This document shows, piece after piece, positions 61,498 through 64,000 of a DNA stretch of 64,000 nt. Numbering within the stretch: position 1 is the first letter of the stretch; every line of letters starts with the position of its first letter. Source of the stretch: Euglena gracilis (Eukaryota; Euglenida; Euglenophyceae; Euglenales); assembly GCA_039621445.1 (NCBI GenBank), contig CP154954.1:65554891-65618890 (forward strand), written 5' to 3'. The translations under genes were made by a program, and so were the position numbers. The notes under the pieces are model-generated. The model saw nothing but the letters and a program-made list of their open reading frames with translations. It was not told the DNA's origin and made no database searches.

Positions 61498-61676
61498 AGG
61501 TGCAAGTGAAGTGTAACGTCCAATTCCCAGGATTTTTGGGCAGTTGGCGGGAAATCTTTTTGGACACCTTGGCTTTTGACTCTCCACTGCCATGTCCACG
61601 CACATTGGCACACATTGACACACATTCGAACACATTCGCACCATTAAGATGCCCTCCAAAGCCGTCGAAGCCCGAG
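61498..61676 (+). CDS. candidate exon
   Basis: Acceptor TTTTTCCCCAG| and donor CCCGAG|GTAGTG. Reads VQVKCNVQFPGFLGSWREIF, LDTLAFDSPLPCPRTLAHID and THSNTFAPLRCPPKPSKPE. Ends in phase 0, which does not match the terminal exon at 61927 (needs two bases); the weak donor AAGCC|GTCGAA 10 bp upstream would fit. Confidence 0.52.
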
Positions 61677-61705
61677 GTAGTGCTAAGTTTGTCATCTCCT
61701 CAACC

Positions 61706-61914
61706 CGGGATTCTTTTTAACTTGGAAGACTCCTCTGTGGGAGGGAGGGAGGGAGGGAGGGTGGGTGGGCTGGGGCCAATCCTCCTGTGGGGGGGGGGGT
61801 CCCAAGCCCAGGTCTGGGTTCCGGTGTGAAGCGCTGGACAAATTTTGGTAAATGCCCTTAGACCAGTCAGACAGTCCATTTTTTTGGGGGGGTGAGGTCT
61901 TAAAAAGAAGCCCG
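61706..61914. mobile_element. degenerate hAT-like element filling a putative intron
   Basis: Left end CGGGATTCTTTTTAAC and right end, in reverse complement, CGGGCTTCTTTTTAAG match at 14 of 16 bases and resemble the 30154 element (CAGGCTTCTTTTAAGG). Flanking 8-mers CCTCAACC and CCTCTGCC match at six of eight. It covers 209 of the 250 bp between exon candidates 61498-61676 and 61927-62215. The right TSD forms part of the acceptor pyrimidine tract. Confidence 0.62.
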
Positions 61915-61926
61915 CCTCTGCCCCAG

Positions 61927-62215
61927 GGAAAGAGCCTCAAACACCACCATCGAAAGGCAAACTGGTGCTGAAGAGGGGCCCAGCGGCCATTTCTGCATCT
62001 TCCCCGAGCCGCACAATTTTATTGCCCCGGGGGGGCGGGGGCCGGTGTTCCTCAAGGAGAGGGGCAACGGCGGAAGTGGAGGGTTTTTTGTCGGATGTCG
62101 GATCCCACTCGCCCTCTTGCCTTCTCGCCTCACCCCTGCACTGCTCCAGCGCTGGCCCTCTGGCGCAGAACTGGTCACCATCGACCCTTTGCTGTGCGAG
62201 ATCGACAGAGCCTGA
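61927..62215 (+). CDS. terminal exon with stop, no internal ATG
   Basis: Acceptor CTCTGCCCCAG|, then 95 codons open to TGA at 62213-62215. Reads ERASNTTIERQTGAEEGPSG, HFCIFPEPHNFIAPGGRGPV, FLKERGNGGSGGFFVGCRIP, LALLPSRLTPALLQRWPSGA and ELVTIDPLLCEIDRA. Composition is clearly protein-like in this frame only, and the frame has no ATG. Probably the 3' end of the gene whose exons start near 48.8 kb. Unknown family. Confidence 0.62.
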
Positions 62216-63048
62216 TCTTGCCCCTCCCCCCCCCCCGCAGCGGGGGTTCATCGACCGTAGAGCCATTGTGGCTACCATAAAAAAAAGCCAACCAATTCTG
62301 AAATTTCTGAAATTCGATTCACGGCATTTTCAATCCAAATATTCCCAACTGTGAATGTAAAGCTGTTGGGAGCGGGAACAATGACACCAACAACTTAGGC
62401 GGCCGGATTCGCACTTAAGCTTTTTTCTTTTTATTTACGCATTTGCGCAAATTTACGATTTTTTTGATTCTGCTTTGTTTCGGCTGTGAAGGTCAGGGGG
62501 GTTTGAAAACACGTGAACACGAGAGTGCAAAAAATGAGCGCAATTCTGTTTTTGGCTGGGAGACCCCCGGGACTTTGGCGAAAAATGGTGTTTTTGAGGT
62601 GTACCAAAATGGACTTTGTACGTCGAAACCCCCGGGACCCTGCCGGCCCACAGGGAAAAAAACGCAAAAAAGCACCCTAGGAACGGGACCCTTACTGCCC
62701 CTGTTGCTTCTTTCAGCTGTGTCCCCGGGTGTGTCCGAGCTGCCGGCGGTGTGCGTCTTGGGTGTTTGCCGGACTGCTTTGCTTGCGGCGCCTTGATGTG
62801 CTGTTTGTGGGCTGTTTGTTAAAGCGCAGGGAGGAGGTGCCGGGGTGTGTGGGTGTGGTGTAACCAAGCCGGCGACAAGGACACAGGGGAAGGAAGGTAA
62901 GTGTGGGGTGTTGGGCAAGGGAAGCGCAGGGGGGATGAAATGGGGTTCGCAGGGAATGAAGAGGATGAAGGGGAACGGGTGTCTCCCACCCGGCTTATAC
63001 CCGGGATGCGCAGATCCAGTTGTGTGGCAAAGAACCCAACGGAAGAAG

Positions 63049-63586
63049 CCCAACACTGGAAGGGCAAAATTGTGTTTATGCGCGCAAATGCGCGCATCAA
63101 CATGTTTATGTTGATGCGCGCAATTGCGCGCATCAACACAATTTTGTCCTTCCAGTGCTGGGTTTTGGCACCCATGAACTGACGCTGTTGAAAAACTGCG
63201 TGACATAGAGGCCCTGACGGTACAGACTGACGGGCTATCCAGTTGGTGAGTTTGTCACACTGTTTGTCAGCGGCGCAAGCTTATGGGTGCAAATGCGCGC
63301 ACCAACAAAATTATGTTTTATGCGCGCATTTGCGCAAATGCGCGCACCAACATAATTGTGTTGGTGCGCGCATTTGCGCCCATAAACACAAAGAAGAACG
63401 GTGTGACGGAAACACAACCGTCAAACACTGACAGCAGATGTGGTTCATTTGCGTATTTGCGCGCATCACGTTTTTTGTGGGCTCAAATGCGCAAATAAAC
63501 TGTACGAAGAAACTGCACAATTTACTATGTTTATTTGCGCATTTGCGCCCACAAACAACGTGATGCACGCAAATGCGCAAATAAAC
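63049..63586. repeat. three palindromes built on TGCGCGCAAATGCGC
   Basis: Palindrome 1 (63049-63162) has arms of about 55 bp starting CCCAACACTGGAAGG. Palindrome 2 (63280-63386) starts TTATGGGTGCAAATGCGCGC. Palindrome 3 (63445-63586) starts CATTTGCGTATTTGCGCGCA. All share GCGCATTTGCGC-type words but have different outer arms. Confidence 0.9.
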
Positions 63587-63719
63587 TAATGGAGGAGTAG
63601 AAAACGATTGCATTTGCCTCTCCTGCAACTACCCTTAGTGGCTTCTGAATGGGTTGAAAGCAAATGACCACACCGTCTCCTCCGGTATATGGTGTTATTG
63701 CAGGGGGGGGGGGAAATGC

Positions 63720-64000
63720 AACTTGCATAATTTGCATTTTTTTGCATAATCGGCTTTTCCCGAAATTTGCATTTTTTTGCATTTTTTTGCATTTTTTTGC
63801 ATAAAATATTTTCCCCGGAAATTTTTTTTGTAGTTGGTTGCCATATGTTTGAATTTTTTTGCATTTTTTTGCATTTTTTACATAAAATATTTTGCCCTGG
63901 AAAAAAATTTTGTTGTTGGTTGCCATATTGATGGATTTTTTTGCATTTTTTTTTGCATTTTTTTGCATAAAATATTTTGCCCTGGAAATTTTTTTTGATC
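63720..64000. repeat. tandem repeat, unit about 83 bp, T-rich, runs off the window
   Basis: Three starts of ATAAAATATTTT at about 63801, 63882 and 63967, each followed by CCCYGGAAATTTTTTTTG, then GTTGGTTGCCATAT and several TTTTTTTGCA units. It continues past the last base. Confidence 0.85.

Overview
The window looks like nuclear DNA of a flagellated or ciliated eukaryote with short GC-rich exons in long, repeat-filled introns, probably an alga or other protist. I cannot name the species. Four observations support this. Coding islands of 50-290 bp, often over 65% GC, have GT...AG borders with T- or C-rich acceptor tracts. There is no bacterial operon structure. The DNA between exons is packed with microsatellites, long C-run/G-run hairpins and terminal-inverted-repeat (TIR) elements. 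TTAGGG-type motifs, the telomere repeat of animals and many protists, occur inside one element family. Most long open frames here are artefacts of microsatellites and are not listed.

Layout, all convincing exons on the + strand: (1) 1-3.2 kb holds Ala/Pro/Lys-rich exon candidates ending in a stop at 3209. (2) 5-31.6 kb holds about 25 exon candidates of one or more unrecognised genes; some adjacent exons join in phase. They are separated by hAT-like elements, a nested transposon at 16.4-17.6 kb and a 1.7 kb GT/GGGT array. (3) About 33.8-47.1 kb is the one gene I recognise, an RNF32-like double-RING/IQ protein. Its first RING, IQ motif, helical segment, second RING and short C-terminal tail lie in order on at least ten small exons. 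(4) 48.8-62.2 kb holds another set of exons, some encoding hydrophobic segments, ending in a terminal exon at 61927-62215. (5) The last 1.8 kb is hairpins and a T-rich tandem repeat.

Mobile DNA dominates. One superfamily has TIRs starting CAGG, internal C/G-run hairpins and 8-bp target-site duplications (TSDs), which is the hAT signature. Members are at 8862, 11408, 16713, 24972, 30154, 44005 and probably 46498 and 61706. The 16713 copy still carries the start of a broken zinc-finger ORF that I read as a transposase remnant. A second family begins TGGCAGC, has TTAGGG-like motifs near both ends, and sits in or beside simple repeats at 14592, 16360 (with the hAT element nested inside it) and 33083.

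Exon borders were read by eye and several neighbouring exons are not phase-compatible as drawn, so the gene models outside the RNF32-like gene are provisional. Stretches not listed (for example 3.3-4.0, 5.5-6.3, 17.7-18.0, 35.5-38.1, 41.1-41.9, 50.2-51.7, 58.0-59.5 and 62.3-63.0 kb) look like intronic or intergenic sequence, in which I see only short C/G runs and repeat fragments.
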